DNA of 64,000 nt from Hyperoplus lanceolatus (lineage: Eukaryota; Chordata; Actinopteri; Uranoscopiformes; Ammodytidae). Below are positions 45,218-57,430 of the stretch, in pieces. The notes under the pieces are model-generated. The model worked only from the letters and a program-made list of their open reading frames with translations, searched no databases and was not told the DNA's origin. Position 1 is the stretch's first letter. Each line of letters opens with the position of its first letter. The position numbers were made by a program, and so were the translations under genes. The stretch covers positions 20,602,501 through 20,666,500 of the forward strand of contig CM049400.1 in NCBI GenBank assembly GCA_026929865.2, given 5' to 3'.

Positions 45218-45801
45218 CACATGAGCGCAGTCCCACAGACAAGGGTACGTTTATGCCCAGAGACACAGAACGGTACGGTAGATGGCAGGACTGAATGAGC
45301 TCAACGTCAATGCATTATTTTTAAAACTGCCGTGAAGTTGTTTTGCTGCAGTGGACCACGTTTTTGGTGAATCATAAACGAGTCACCAACAATTTCTCCA
45401 AAGAAGAGTTTAGTAACTTTGGCTAGAAGACTGCTGGCTTTGCAGAGCGGCTATGTCTAGCTGATACCTGCTGGAGCTGCCTTACTTTACTTCAGACTTC
45501 ACCGACCCCGTGCTGATTGCCGATCATGTAAGTCACTTATCAGCTTAGCTGTACATTACATTTTACTGTCTTATTAGCTTTAATTATGCTACTACAGTGT
45601 AGTTCACTTGTGGGTGTAGCTAACATTTAGCCCTAGGCCCAGTGTTTGAAGCTAACGTAGCTAACGTTGTTATCATAGTAGCCTACTACTGAATGTTTAT
45701 TTTTAGCAGGTCATGCAAGCTACCTTGATGACAATCACACAAAATATGGCCACTAAATTAAGAATTATATTATACCCTAACAGAATATCTCTGTATTACA
45801 G

Positions 45802-46172
45802 CATTACAGACAGCCTACGCCAGAGTGAATGCTAGTTTTGAGGGCTAATGCGACATTGAGCCTGAACCTCTCATCTCTAGCCTGGACACTGGAGGACAGA
45901 CGATGTGACCTACACCTGCAGTACCATGGAGAAGAAAAGGAACAGAGGTATGATGAAGAATCTACTCATGCTAATGTAGTTATAGATATCCTAAACTGCA
46001 TAGAACTCTTTGTATATTCTATTTGATTGTTTAACTTAATACGCTTATTAGGTGAACAAGCACACTGCAATTTATTCTTCTCATAAGGACTGTTTTCTTC
46101 AGTGTCATCATTGTAAATATATTCAATTTCTTCTTAAAAGCAGACAAGGTTTTACTCAAAGACATCTCGAAG
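45802..46172 (+). pseudogene. 5' exons of ISL2EU-like gene, left arm of copy 1
   Basis: Exon 2 runs from an acceptor (TGTATTACAG) to a donor after AACAGAG at 45947 and contains ATG 45926 (MEKKRNR). Exon 3 starts after TTATTAG at 46052. In this arm an extra A near 46072 breaks the frame. In copy 2 the same exons join as METKRNRGEQ, HCIYSSHKECFLQCHHCKY and NKVLLKDILK. The frame is lost where the arm ends at 46172, so only the right-arm gene continues into more of the protein. Confidence 0.5.
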
Positions 46173-46419
46173 TGCATCTTCACAATTTCACAAAAGCATT
46201 CATACCCCTTAGACCTTTCCACATGGATAAAGCACACATACATTTATTTTATTGGGATTTCATGTAATAAACCAACACAGCACTGCTTATAATTGTGATG
46301 TGGAATCAAAATGATACATAGTTTTACATTTTCTTTTTATAAAAATTATAAATAAAAAAAATGAAAAGTGTGGCTTGTAAAATAAGTTCAAGTGGTATGA
46401 ATACTTTTGCAACCTACTG

Positions 46420-46600
46420 TAGATCATTTGACAACAGTTAGCCAGGCCTGTGTGTGTGTGTTAACCATAAGCAAACCTTTACCTATTTTCTGTCACTGTG
46501 CTTTTGTGTTGCAATTATCAAGAACTGGACGAGAAAGGACAAAGTGTTTTTGTGGAAGTGTCCTGCTCAAAGACCTACTGACTTCAAACTCTTTAAATAA
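46420..46600 (+). pseudogene. Possible terminal exon and poly(A) signal in the centre of copy 1
   Basis: After an acceptor-like TTTTGTGTTGCA (TTTTGCAG in copy 2), a frame reads NWTRKDKVFLWKCPAQRP and then TDFKLFK, ending in TAA within AAATAAA. It is preserved in both copies. It could be the last exon of the left-arm transcript; the protein is not recognised. Confidence 0.35.
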
Positions 46601-46749
46601 AGCCTCACATATTTTCATTCAACGCTGTGTGCAAGTGTATTTATGAATTTTAAAATAATTATTTTAATTATAATATAATTGAAGTGTAATAAATGATGAA
46701 GCATTTTCAAATAGTAGATACAGTATTATTGAAGAATGATGGATATTGA

Positions 46750-47037
46750 GTTATCTAGTAAGCTGCTTTCCCTCTCAAAGGCAGGGTTTCATAATGTTCC
46801 CTATATATACGTAGAGCAGCTTCTAAGGCATAAGGGTTGAGAAACATTTGGTTCAAGGCCTTGAAGAAGCGTCCTGCACTTTGGAGGCTCCTGAAGCACC
46901 TCGTTCCTGACCTGGAGAAAGTATTATTGTACAGGGACATGCACTGGTACAGCAAAAATGTTTTTCATAGTAAAAGTAATTTAGTTTATGCTCCTTCAGC
47001 CAAGGTAGGCCATCACAGAATAGATAAAGAGATTTGA
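46750..47037. pseudogene. Conserved central open region of copy 1, strand uncertain
   Basis: Both strands are open for about 66 codons here and in copy 2 (53200-53503). Plus strand: RNIWFKALKKRPALWRLLKH; minus strand: RSLQSAGRFFKALNQMFLNP, followed by YALEAALRIYREH. The minus strand would follow on from the right-arm gene. I recognise neither. Confidence 0.35.
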
Positions 47038-47199
47038 GAGGTATAATACATTTATTATTTACTGCACACCAATGTTACAAACTGCAACATACAATTTCAA
47101 ATACTGTCGTCACCTGGCACTCCACGGGAACACCTGCAAGTACAATATGTTGTTTGTTAATTGTTTATTGGGCATTTATTGTACATACACTATAATATT

Positions 47200-47466
47200 A
47201 GCATATGTATTCATAAGTACCTGATCTGCATCCAAAGTATGAAAATGAGACAACCAGTGGACACTCCTGGACAACACCTTGAAGACTTCCAAGTTGGAGG
47301 TCTGGTACAGTGGGCTGAGCTTCAAGATGTCTTTGAGTAAAACCTTGTTTCTGCTTTTAAGAAGAAATTGAATATATTTACAATGATGACACTGAAGAAA
47401 ACATTCCTTATGAGAAGAATAAATGCAGTGTGCTAGTTCACCTAATAAGCTTATTAAGTGAAACAA
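47200..47466 (-). pseudogene. ISL2EU-like coding exon, right arm of copy 1
   Basis: On the minus strand the arm exon continues past the inverted repeat: HCIYSSHKECFLQCHHCKY, NKVLLKDILKLSPLYQTSN and LEVFKVLSRSVHWLSHFHTL, ending DADQ before a donor-like CAG/GTACTT at about 47222. The LLKDI-KLSP-YQTS-LEVF pattern resembles the second protein of ISL2EU transposons, recalled from the family rather than searched. It is interrupted by introns. Confidence 0.5.
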
Positions 47467-48732
47467 TCAAATAGAATATACAAAGAGTTCTATGCAGTTT
47501 AGGATATCTTTAACTACATTTGCATGAGTAGATTCTTCATCATACCTCTGTTCCTTTTCTTCTCCATGGTTCTTTAACTACTGCAGGTGTAGGTCGCATC
47601 GTCTGTCCTCCAGTGTCCTGGCTAGAGATGAGAGGTTCAGGCTCAATGTCGCATTAGCCCTCAACACTAGCATTCTGTTAGGGTATAATATAATTCTTAA
47701 TTTAGTGGCCATATTTTGTGTGATTGTCATCAAGGTAGCTAGCATGACCTGCTAAAAATAAACATTCAGTAGTAGGCTACTGTGATAACAACGTTAGCTA
47801 CGTTAGCTTCAAACACCGGGGCTAGGGCTAAATGTTAGCAACACCCAGAAGTGAACTACACTGTAGTAGCATAACTAAAGCTAATAAGACAGTAAAATGT
47901 AATGTACAGCTAAGCTGATAAGTGACTTACATGATCGGCAATCAGCACGGGGTCGGTGAAGTCTGAAGTAAAGAAAGGCAGCTCCAGCAGGCATCAGCCA
48001 GACATAGCCGCTCTGCAAAGCCAGCAGCCTTCTAGCCAAAGTTACTAAACTCTTCTTTGGAGAAATGGACGCTGGAAATGCTGGAATTGTTGTCAAAAAC
48101 GTGGTCCACTGCAGCAAAACAACTCCACGGCAGTTTTAAAAATAATGCATTGACGTTGAGCTCATTCAGTCCTGCCATCTACCGTACCGTTCTGTGTCTC
48201 TGGGCATAAACGGACCCCTGTTGTGGGACTGCGCTCATGTGATTGGCTGAAAACAAGGAAGACATCCGATTGGCTATAGCTAGTTCCTGGTTGAAAAAAA
48301 CGCATTTGTGAAACCAGCGACGTCAGGGGAGTCTCATAAATCCACACACAAATACAAACCAATTCACACATGAATGCAAGGAAGTTCACAAATTAAAAGC
48401 ATTTTGTAAATTCAAATGTAACAGTTTGTATATAAATGTAACAACATCCAAACACATTTTTGATGAAAATTCTAAATCTTTTTTAAATTAATATATTTAT
48501 GTACTTATATTACATTTATTTAAAACAAGACACATTTGTGTGTGGATCGGAAATGTGTTTGTGAAACTTTTTATTATAGATGGATTTATTTTACATTTAT
48601 ATATGACGGTATCCATTTGTGTGTGCATTGAAATGTATTTGTGAGAAGAGAGTCATTTATATATAAATCACAAAATACAAGTGTGAATCCTTCTCTGTGC
48701 ATTCATTAATATTGATACCCGTCTGACCCCAT

Positions 48733-50598
48733 AGAACTCTAGTAAAGTTCCAACAACCAGAAGAAGCCAATACATCAAAGTGCTGTAAATAATTCAAACT
48801 GACCGCTTATTTTCCAATACCCAGACATTGGCAGTATTCACGGATAGATAAAAGTATACATTTTTTCTGTGCTTATATTTCTGTGAGTGTAATTATCACC
48901 GTGCATTTCCACAGGTCAAGGATTTGTAACCAGGGTTTAGATGAGAAGCGGAATATTCGTTCAGATGGAAAGCTCTGCAGCACAGTTTTAACATTTGATC
49001 TACAAGCATGCTAGACAGGGTGCTGCTAAAACAGTGCTGGCAGTAATAGAATGTAATGGTGTCCTAATAAAGCAGTGATATTTGAAACATTATTATAATT
49101 CAATTTCTGAATTTATTTTTAGTTAACTCAGAGTCAAAATTGAAGCACTAATTTCCATTTTATGTGTACAATGCAAAACAAAAAATTAAGTGATTGTTTT
49201 AATGACGGCAAGGACGTATAGCACCAAACTTGCTTATTATTTTTTGGACTGGTTAGTTGTGAATTACTAAAAATTAAATTGACAAAAAAAGCCATCTCAC
49301 ACGGAGTGACGAAAAACCTTATCTAATTTTATCTTCACAAACTGAACGTTTAGATATATTTTGCACAGAATTTCAGAGGCAGGAAATTAAAAAGGCAGCT
49401 GTTTTATTGAGATAAGCCTCCGTTCTCTCGCATTCGTATATGGCATCTTGCATACTAATGGAATCATGGCTGCTCACCAACACTTTTTTTTAAAAATCCT
49501 GTCAGGTGAAAAATGGTGATGATCGTTCATGGTCTAAAACAGTTATTCCATCACTAATGTTCCTCCCTGAAATGTGGCTTGATGTGTTGTGTCTTCCATA
49601 GACATCAGTTCTGTTTAGCAGCGGAGCTAATTAATTGTCTTGCAGTCTGTACACACTCTGTCTATTTCCATCCATGTCTGGAATTAAACAAGGTACATAA
49701 TTCTCCCTGGATTGCATGCTGCCTTAAGGAAAAAAGGAGGGAAAAAAGAAAAAAAACTCACCTTCTCTGCTTAAATTGAGAAAGGAGATTTTGTAATGAG
49801 GGTTTGCTCATTCAAGCCCATTCCTCTGTGTGCACAAACGGACCAATTTGCAAGCTTCCCACATCCATATTGTTACTGACCGTGGAGATAATCCCACAGT
49901 GTCTGAGCGGCTCATACATCACCCCTTAATATAATTATTTGAATTCTTGCTCACACCTGATTACCAAAGGCAGTGCTGCTCGATTCCTTAAATGTCAATG
50001 ATGTACATGAAACATATAGTACGTGTCTCAGTCTATTTGTCTTTCACTGAATACCAAGCTACTGTCACTAGGTAACATTTGTCTGCTCTAATAGGCTTTT
50101 GAGGAGGAAAAACCTTAACACTAAACAGTGATCTTCCTTCATATTGGAGACACTGAGTGAGGTCTACACATGATAGTTTTCAGTTCAAAATACGTTAGCA
50201 GCAGCACAATAGTCCAAACAGAGGAATATGCATACATACCCTGCGTTCCAATACCCTTTCTGCTAAATAATAGGGTAGAGAAAATATTTAGGAAGACACA
50301 CTTCTTGTGGTCCGATTTAGTGTCCTTAAATGTCTAATTCATCGGGCCGACATTTTTTGTGTTGAAATCAGCATACTATTTGAGTGATTCGGACCCACAA
50401 TCAAGGCGCAAAAAATGAAGGATGTCCCAATTGTATGCATACTGCAAGTTTACTAGATTATTTTTATGGTCATGTGTAGAAGAATAGAAAGAAAAAATGT
50501 ATGCGATTTGGAACACAGGGACGTGTGACTTCTACATGAATAGATATTTTTAGCAATCCTGTTTTAATTCGATGTGGCACTTTTTCTGATCAATCATA
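48733..50598. other. Unassigned DNA
   Basis: No gene, RNA or repeat end recognised. Runs from the copy 1 flank to the target duplication at 50599. Confidence 0.4.
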
Positions 50599-50624
50599 CC
50601 CAGAGCCAGTGGCGGGTGTGTCAG

Positions 50625-53600
50625 GGCAACTGGTGATCAGGGTAACTGGTGGCGGTAGCTACGTCGATGCCTGATCAAAACCCTGTAAACGTCAAATGTT
50701 TAATATGTTCATGTTGGCCGTACGAATCCAATCTACTTAATATCGGTTTACACTTCCATAGCCTTTGAGTGGAATATACAATTTGAGGTAAGATTTGTGT
50801 CACAGTGTGCGTAACCAGCACAAAGCTTGGAGCCAGCTGTTGGCTGTGGTGGCAACGTCTGACGACCAGATTAGTTTGTGATAGCACATCAACAAATACC
50901 ACCGATCGTATTTAATATGCATCACCTATGTTTCCCACTCATCACTATACATTACTCGGAACCCGTCCAGATTGTATGACTCTCAGTTTGAAAATCGGAG
51001 GACAGTAAATTCAGAAAACTAACGCGTTGCGTGGTAGACTTTTCTTTTTTCTTTCGTAGGCTACTGAATACATCCTACTGTGCGTATGGCATACTTTGGG
51101 TAACTGAAAACTGTTTTTATCATGATGTTTTAAAATAAACCGACAAATTAATGCGACATAGAGACCAATTCCTGGTTCATGTGTTGGATTATCTGGTGGT
51201 GACAGGCTTGTATGGAATGAAATCAGTCTCAATATTAATGAATGCACAGAGAAGGATTCACACTTGTATTTTGTGATTTATATATAAATGACTCTCTTCT
51301 CACAAATACATTTCAATGCACACACAAATGAAAACCGTCATATATAAATGTAAAATAAATCCATCTATAAGACAAACGTTTCACAAACACATTTCCTATC
51401 CACACACAAATGTGTATTGTTTTAAATAAATGTTATATAAATCCATAAATTTATTAATTTAAAAAAGATTTGCAATTTTCATCCAAAATGTGTTTGGATG
51501 TTGTTACATTTATATACAAACTGTTACATTTGAATTTACAAAATGCTTTTAATTTGTGAACTTCCTTGCATTCATGTGTGAATTGGTCTGTATTTGTGTG
51601 TGGAATTTTGAGACTCCCCTGACGTCGCTGGTTTCACAAATGTGTTTTTTTCAACCAGGAACTACCTATAGCCAATCGGATGTCTTCCTCGTTTTTAGCC
51701 AATCACATGAGCGCAGTCTCACAAGGGTCCGTTTACGCCCAGAGACAGAGGACGGTACGGCACGACTGAATGAGCTCAACCTCAATGCATTATTTTTAAA
51801 ACTGCCGTGGAGTTGTTTAGCCGCAGTGGACCACGTTTTTGGTGAATCATAAACGAGTCACCAAAAATTCCAGCATTTGCAGCGTCCATTTCTCCAAAGA
51901 AGAGTTTAGTAACTTTGGCTAGAAGGCTGCTGGCTTTGCAGAGCAGCTATGTCTAGCTGATGCCTGCTGGAGCTGCCTTTCTTTACTTACTACCGACCCT
52001 GTGCTGATTGCCGATCATGTAAGTCACTTATCAGTTTAGCTGTACATTACATTTTACTGTCTCATTAGCTTTAGTTATGCTACTACAGTGTATTTCACTT
52101 GTGTGTGTTGCTGACATTTAGCCCTAGGCCCAGTGTTTGAAGCTAACGTTGTTATCATAGTAGCCTACTACCAAATGTTTATTTTTAGCAGGTCATGCTA
52201 GCTACCTTGATGACAATCACACAAAATATAGCCACTGAATTAAGAATTGTATTACCCTAACAGAATATCTCTGTATTACAGCATTACAGACAGCCTATGC
52301 CAGAGTGAATGCTAGTGTTGAGGGCTAATGCAACATTGAGCCTGAACCTCTCATCTCAACCCGGGACCCTGGAAGACAGACGATGTGACCTACACATGCA
52401 GTAGTTAAAGAACCATGGAGACGAAAAGGAACAGAGGTATGATGAAGAATCTACTCATGCTAATGTAATTAAAGATATCCTAAACTGCATAGAACTCTCT
52501 GTATATTATATTTGATTGTTTCACTTAATAAGCTTATTAGGTGAACAAGCACACTGCATTTATTCTTCTCATAAGGAATGTTTTCTTCAGTGTCATCATT
52601 GTAAATATATTCAATTTCTTCTTAAAAGCAGAAACAAGGTTTTACTCAAAGACATCTTGAAGTGCATCTTCACAATATCACAAAAGTATTCATACCCCTT
52701 AGACCTTTCCACATCGATAAATCACACATACATTTATTTTATCGGGATTTCATGTAATAAACCAACACAGCATTGCTTATAATTGTGATGTGATGATAAA
52801 TAGTTTTACATTTTTTATATTTAAATAAATAAAAAAAACTGAAAAGTGTGGCTTGTAAAATAAGTTCAAGTGGTATGAATACTTTTGCAACCCACTGTAG
52901 ATCATTTGACAACAGTTAGCCAGGCCTGTGTGTGTTAACCATAAGCAAACCTTTACCTATTTTCTGTCACTGTGCTTTTGTTTTGCAGTTATCAAGAACT
53001 GGACGAGAAAGGACAAAGTGTTTTTGTGGAAGTGTCCTGCTCAAAGACCTACTGACTTCAAACTCTTTAAATAAAGCCTCACATATTTTCATTCAACGCT
53101 GTGTGCATGTGTATTTATGAATTTTAAAATAATTATTTTAATTATAATATAATTGAAGTGTAATAAATGATGAAGCATTTTCAAATAGTAGATACAGTAT
53201 TATTGAAGAATGATGGATATTGAGTTATCTAGTAAGCTGCTTTCCCTCTCAAAGGCAGGGTTCCATAATGTGCCCTGTAGAGCAGCTTCTAAGGCATAAG
53301 GGTTGAGAAACATTTGGTTCAAGGCCTTGATGAAGCGTCCTGCACCTTGGAGGCTCCTGAAGCACCTCGTTCCTGACCTGGAGAAAGTATTATTGTACAG
53401 GGACATGCACTGGTACAGCAACAATGTTTTTCATAGTAAAAGTAATTTAGTTTATGCTCCTTCAGCCAAGGTAGGCCATCACAGAATAGATAAAGAGATT
53501 TGAGAGGTATAATACATTTATTATTTACTGCACACCAATGTTACAAACTGCGACATACAATTTCAAATAGTTACTGTCGTCGTCTGGCACTCTCCACGGG

Positions 53601-56600
53601 AACACCTGCAAGTACAATATGTTGTTTGTTAATTGTTTATTGGGCATTTATTGTACATACACTATAAGATTAGCATATGTATTCATAAGTACCTGATCTG
53701 CATCCAAAGTATGAAAATGAGACAACCAGTGGACACTCCTGGACAACACCTTGAAGACTTCCAAGTTGGAGGTCTGGTACAGTGGGCTGAGCTTCAAGAT
53801 GTCTTTGAGTAAAACCTTGTTTCTGCTTTTAAGAAGAAATTGAATATATTTACAATGATGACACTAAAGAAAACATTCCTTATGAGAAGAATAAATGCAG
53901 TGTGCTAGTTCACCTAATAAGCTTATTAAGTGAAACAATCAAATATAATATACAGAGAGTTCTATGTAGTTTAGGACATCTTTAATTACATTAGCATGAG
54001 TAGATTCTTCATCATACCTCTGTTCCTTTTCGTCTCCATGATTCTTTAACTACTGCATGTTTAGGTCACATCGTCTGTCTTCCAGGGTCCCGGGTTGAGA
54101 TGAGAGGTTCAGGCTCAATGTCGCATTAGCCCTCAACACTAGCATTCACTCTGGCATAGGCTGTCTGTAATGCTGTTATACAGAGATATTCTGTTAGGGT
54201 ATAATATAATTCTTAATTCAGTGGTTATATTTTGTGTGATTGTCATCAAGGTAGCTAGCATGACCTGCTAAAAATAAACATTTGGTAGTAGGCTACTATG
54301 ATAACAACGTTAGCTTCAAACACTGGGCCTAGGGCTAAATGTCAGCAACACACACAAGTGAAATACACTGTAGTAGCATAACTAAAGCTAATGAGACAGT
54401 AAAATGTAATGTACAGCTAAGCTGATAAGTGACTTACATGATCGGCAATCAGCACAGGGTCGGTAGTAAGTAAAGAAAGGCAGCTCCAGCAGGCATCAGC
54501 TAGACATAGCTGCTCTGCAAAGCCAGCAGCCTTCTAGCCAAAGTTACTAAACTCTTCTTTGGAGAAATGGACGCTGCAAATGCTGAAATTTTTGGTGACT
54601 CGTTTATGATTCACCAAAAACGTGGTCCACTGCGGCTAAACAACTCCACGGCAGTTTTAAAAATAATGCATTGAGGTTGAGCTCATTCAGTCGTGCCGTA
54701 CCGTCCTCTGTCTCTGGGCGTAAACGGACCCTTGTGAGACTGCGCTCATGTGATTGGCTAAAAACGAGGAAGACATCCGATTGGCTATAGGTAGTTCCTG
54801 GTTGAAAAAAACACATTTGTGAAACCAGCGACGTCAGGGGAGTCTCATAAATCCACACACAAATACAGACCAATTCACACATGAATGCAAGGAAGTTCAC
54901 AAATTAAAAGCATTTTGTAAATTCAAATGTAACAGTTTGTATATAAATGTAACAACATCCAAACACATTTTTGATGAAAATTGCAAATCTTTTTTAAATT
55001 AATATATTTATGGATTTATATAACATTTATTTAAAACAATACACATTTGTGTGTGGATCGGAAATGTGTTTGTGAAACGTTTGTCTTATAGATGGATTTA
55101 TTTTACATTTATATATGACGGTTTTCATTTGTGTGTGCATTGAAATGTATTTGTGAGAAGAGAGTCATTTATATATAAATCACAAAATACAAGTGTGAAT
55201 CCTTCTCTGTGCATTCATTAATATTGAGACTGATTTCATTCCATAGGCTTGGGAGGATATGGAGCAAGTAGCTAGCAGACTGTCGATGCCTTGTCAGTTT
55301 TAAATTGTACATTTAATGCTATTATTCAGATTTAGGCCTAGGCATACTTCAGAAGGATTGGTGATTATTTGTCCATACGCTTTTAGTGAAATGTTGTTTG
55401 TGGTAAGCTATTTGTGTGTAACCATTGAAGCGTGGAGGTGTGTGCTAGCTGGGGTTTACTGGGATATCAGTTTAACTTGTGAATAATCTGTACTACCGTG
55501 TTTCATACCGTTTTCATATCATCACTAATGTGTTTTTCAATACTCTGAGCCTATTGATGATATGACTGATATCACATTACACTATTGTCAATGTATAAGG
55601 AAAACAGCAGGATTTTGCTATTGTAGTTAGTCGAGGTGGACATAGAACTGCAATTCGCTCATTTTACATGAGTTTTTTTTAATATTATTATTTTTTTAAA
55701 TGGTGACAATAACAAACTAGCACAGACGTTCTTATACTTATCTGACACTGAGAGTAAATGAGATGGATGATAGATTGCTGGTTCGCTTCTGACAGATACT
55801 AATTATTTTTCTTTTTTGGTTGGGGGCAAATGTAATCATCCGGATCAGGGCAACTGGTGACAGCAGACTCGATGCCCGCAACTTGACATATTTAGGCCTA
55901 CATATCCGATCTACTTAATATTTAGACTTCCATAACCTACAGCTTGTTAGTGGAACAGTGTGAGGTAAGATTTGTGTTACAGATGTGCTTAACAGCACGA
56001 AGTTTGGAGTCAGTTGTTGGCTTTGGGGCAAATTGTGGCGATCAGATTAATTTGTGGCAGCACATCGGCAAATAGCCTACCATCGTGTTTAAAATTGCAT
56101 CACCTGTAGCTATGTTTCCCACTCATCACTATGATATTCTACATTACGAGGACCCGTCCAGATTATAAATTACTCTGTTTTTAAATCGGAGGACAGTATA
56201 GCATATACATTTAGAAAACTAACGCACGGGATATTTTTCTTGTAGGCTAATTATAATTTTGTACTGAATAGCCTACATCCTATTGTTCATGTTGTCTACT
56301 TTGGTTATGTGACTGAAATAAGCTTATTATGATGTTTTAAAAATAAACCGACAAATTAATGCGACATAGAGACGAAATCTTCCTGGTTTATTTGTTGGGT
56401 TATCTGGTGACAGCTAGGAACGTGTAGGTGACTGTGTTGATGCCTTGTGAAAATAACGCAAACGTAAATAAGTTGATAGGCTGTGTGTGGTTGAATACAA
56501 GATGTTCTCGTCAGTTTGAAAAAGTTGGACATATATCGCTATTATACGGAACTACTTGAGAAGGGTTGGGGATTATTCTTCCATTCAGCTTTTTAGTGAA

Positions 56601-57430
56601 ATGTACAGTTTGGGGTAAATTAACCTATTAGTGTCACAAATTAAGCGTGAAGTTGGCTGTGTTAGCTGTGGCTAAGTGTGATAGAACCAGTTTAATTTGT
56701 GATTACACTTTTTTCTATCATCACTACAATGTGTTATTCACTACTCGGAACCACAGTCATTGCTTAGAACCAATGTAGATTTTAGCCTACATGGTCAAAT
56801 TCGAGTATGAAGATTGAATGATAGTAGGCTATTGTTACTTGCTGTAATTTGGTCTGGCTTTGAGAGACTAGGTAAGTGTAGAAAACAAATGATCAGGGGT
56901 GTGCAGTCTTTCTTAAAAGGATGCTATTGTACACATTTGTGGGTTTTAATCATATGGTTTAAGGGGTTTGGAGAGCGATAGTTGAAGCGAGATATGGTGA
57001 CAGTTAGGCATAGCCTACGACGCGACGGAGTGTTGATATGATTCTTTCTGTTTGCTTACTGACAGTAGTGCGCATTGTATTTTTGTTTGAGGTTGGTTTG
57101 AGGAGTAGCCTATATTTGTAATGACAGTGACAGTGTGGTTCATGTAGGCCTGTATCTGTTATTTTGCTTTGTTGTAGGCCTATTTATTAGTCTGTGTGAG
57201 TGAACAGGTGAGCGTAAACAGTGGTTCTAGTAGGAAATGATGTGCAGGAGATACTGTAGGTGAGCCAGGTGGAGGTGCAGAGAGAGGTGAAAGCATAAGA
57301 CACAAGTCTAATATTTGAGTTTAATTCAGACGTTTTGCTGGACACTGTGGAGTGGATCTAGAGTGCTTGAGTTTCTGCGTGCAGTCTGTGGAAGTTCTAT
57401 CATACTGGGAGTAGCCTACTGTTCTTTTAC
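50625..57430. repeat. Diverged tandem array, about 0.55-0.6 kb units (split by a transposon)
   Basis: Units begin near 50625, 55245, 55850, 56400 and, weakly, 56990. Shared blocks are CTGGTGAC...GATGCC, GAGGTAAGATTTGTGT, AGTTGTTGGCT, GCAGCACATC, TTCCCACTCATCACTAT, CCCGTCCAGATT and TAAACCGACAAATTAATGCG. The first and third units are most alike (roughly three quarters by eye); the others are looser. No long open frame is seen. Confidence 0.75.
51214..55242. mobile_element. 4.0-kb long-inverted-repeat DNA transposon, copy 2 (ISL2EU-like)
   Basis: Direct second copy of 44732-48730. Arms 51214-52662 and 53792-55242, about 1.45 kb each; centre about 1.13 kb in the same orientation. AT (or TA) flanks both ends. 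It interrupts the first unit of the tandem array. Exons in the left arm are intact here: an ATG exon ending before GTATGA near 52436, and the next exon from about 52542 with KECFLQCHHCKY and NKVLLKDILK. The outermost 17 bp differ from copy 1, although they are palindromic within this element. Confidence 0.82.

Larger units (their letters stand above)
44732..48730. mobile_element. 4.0-kb long-inverted-repeat DNA transposon, copy 1 (ISL2EU-like)
   Basis: The arms 44732-46172 and 47320-48730 are inverted copies of about 1.4 kb. The unique centre of about 1.15 kb has the same orientation as in copy 2. The outermost bases are GG, flanked by AT (or TA) on each side, which suits a 2-bp duplication. 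Both arms carry a promoter-like region, splice sites and the first codons of a protein. Codons readable in the right arm and neighbouring centre resemble the ISL2EU ORF2 family (VLLKDILKLSPLYQTSNLEV). The assignment is tentative; the palindromic structure is certain. Confidence 0.8.

Noticed and set aside
45070-55000. Repeated open frame starting MNFLAFMCELVCICVW in the arms of both long-TIR elements
   Set aside because: It lies across the CRE/CCAAT promoter-like region and is conserved only because the arms are; the composition and neighbouring splice signals argue that it is not translated.
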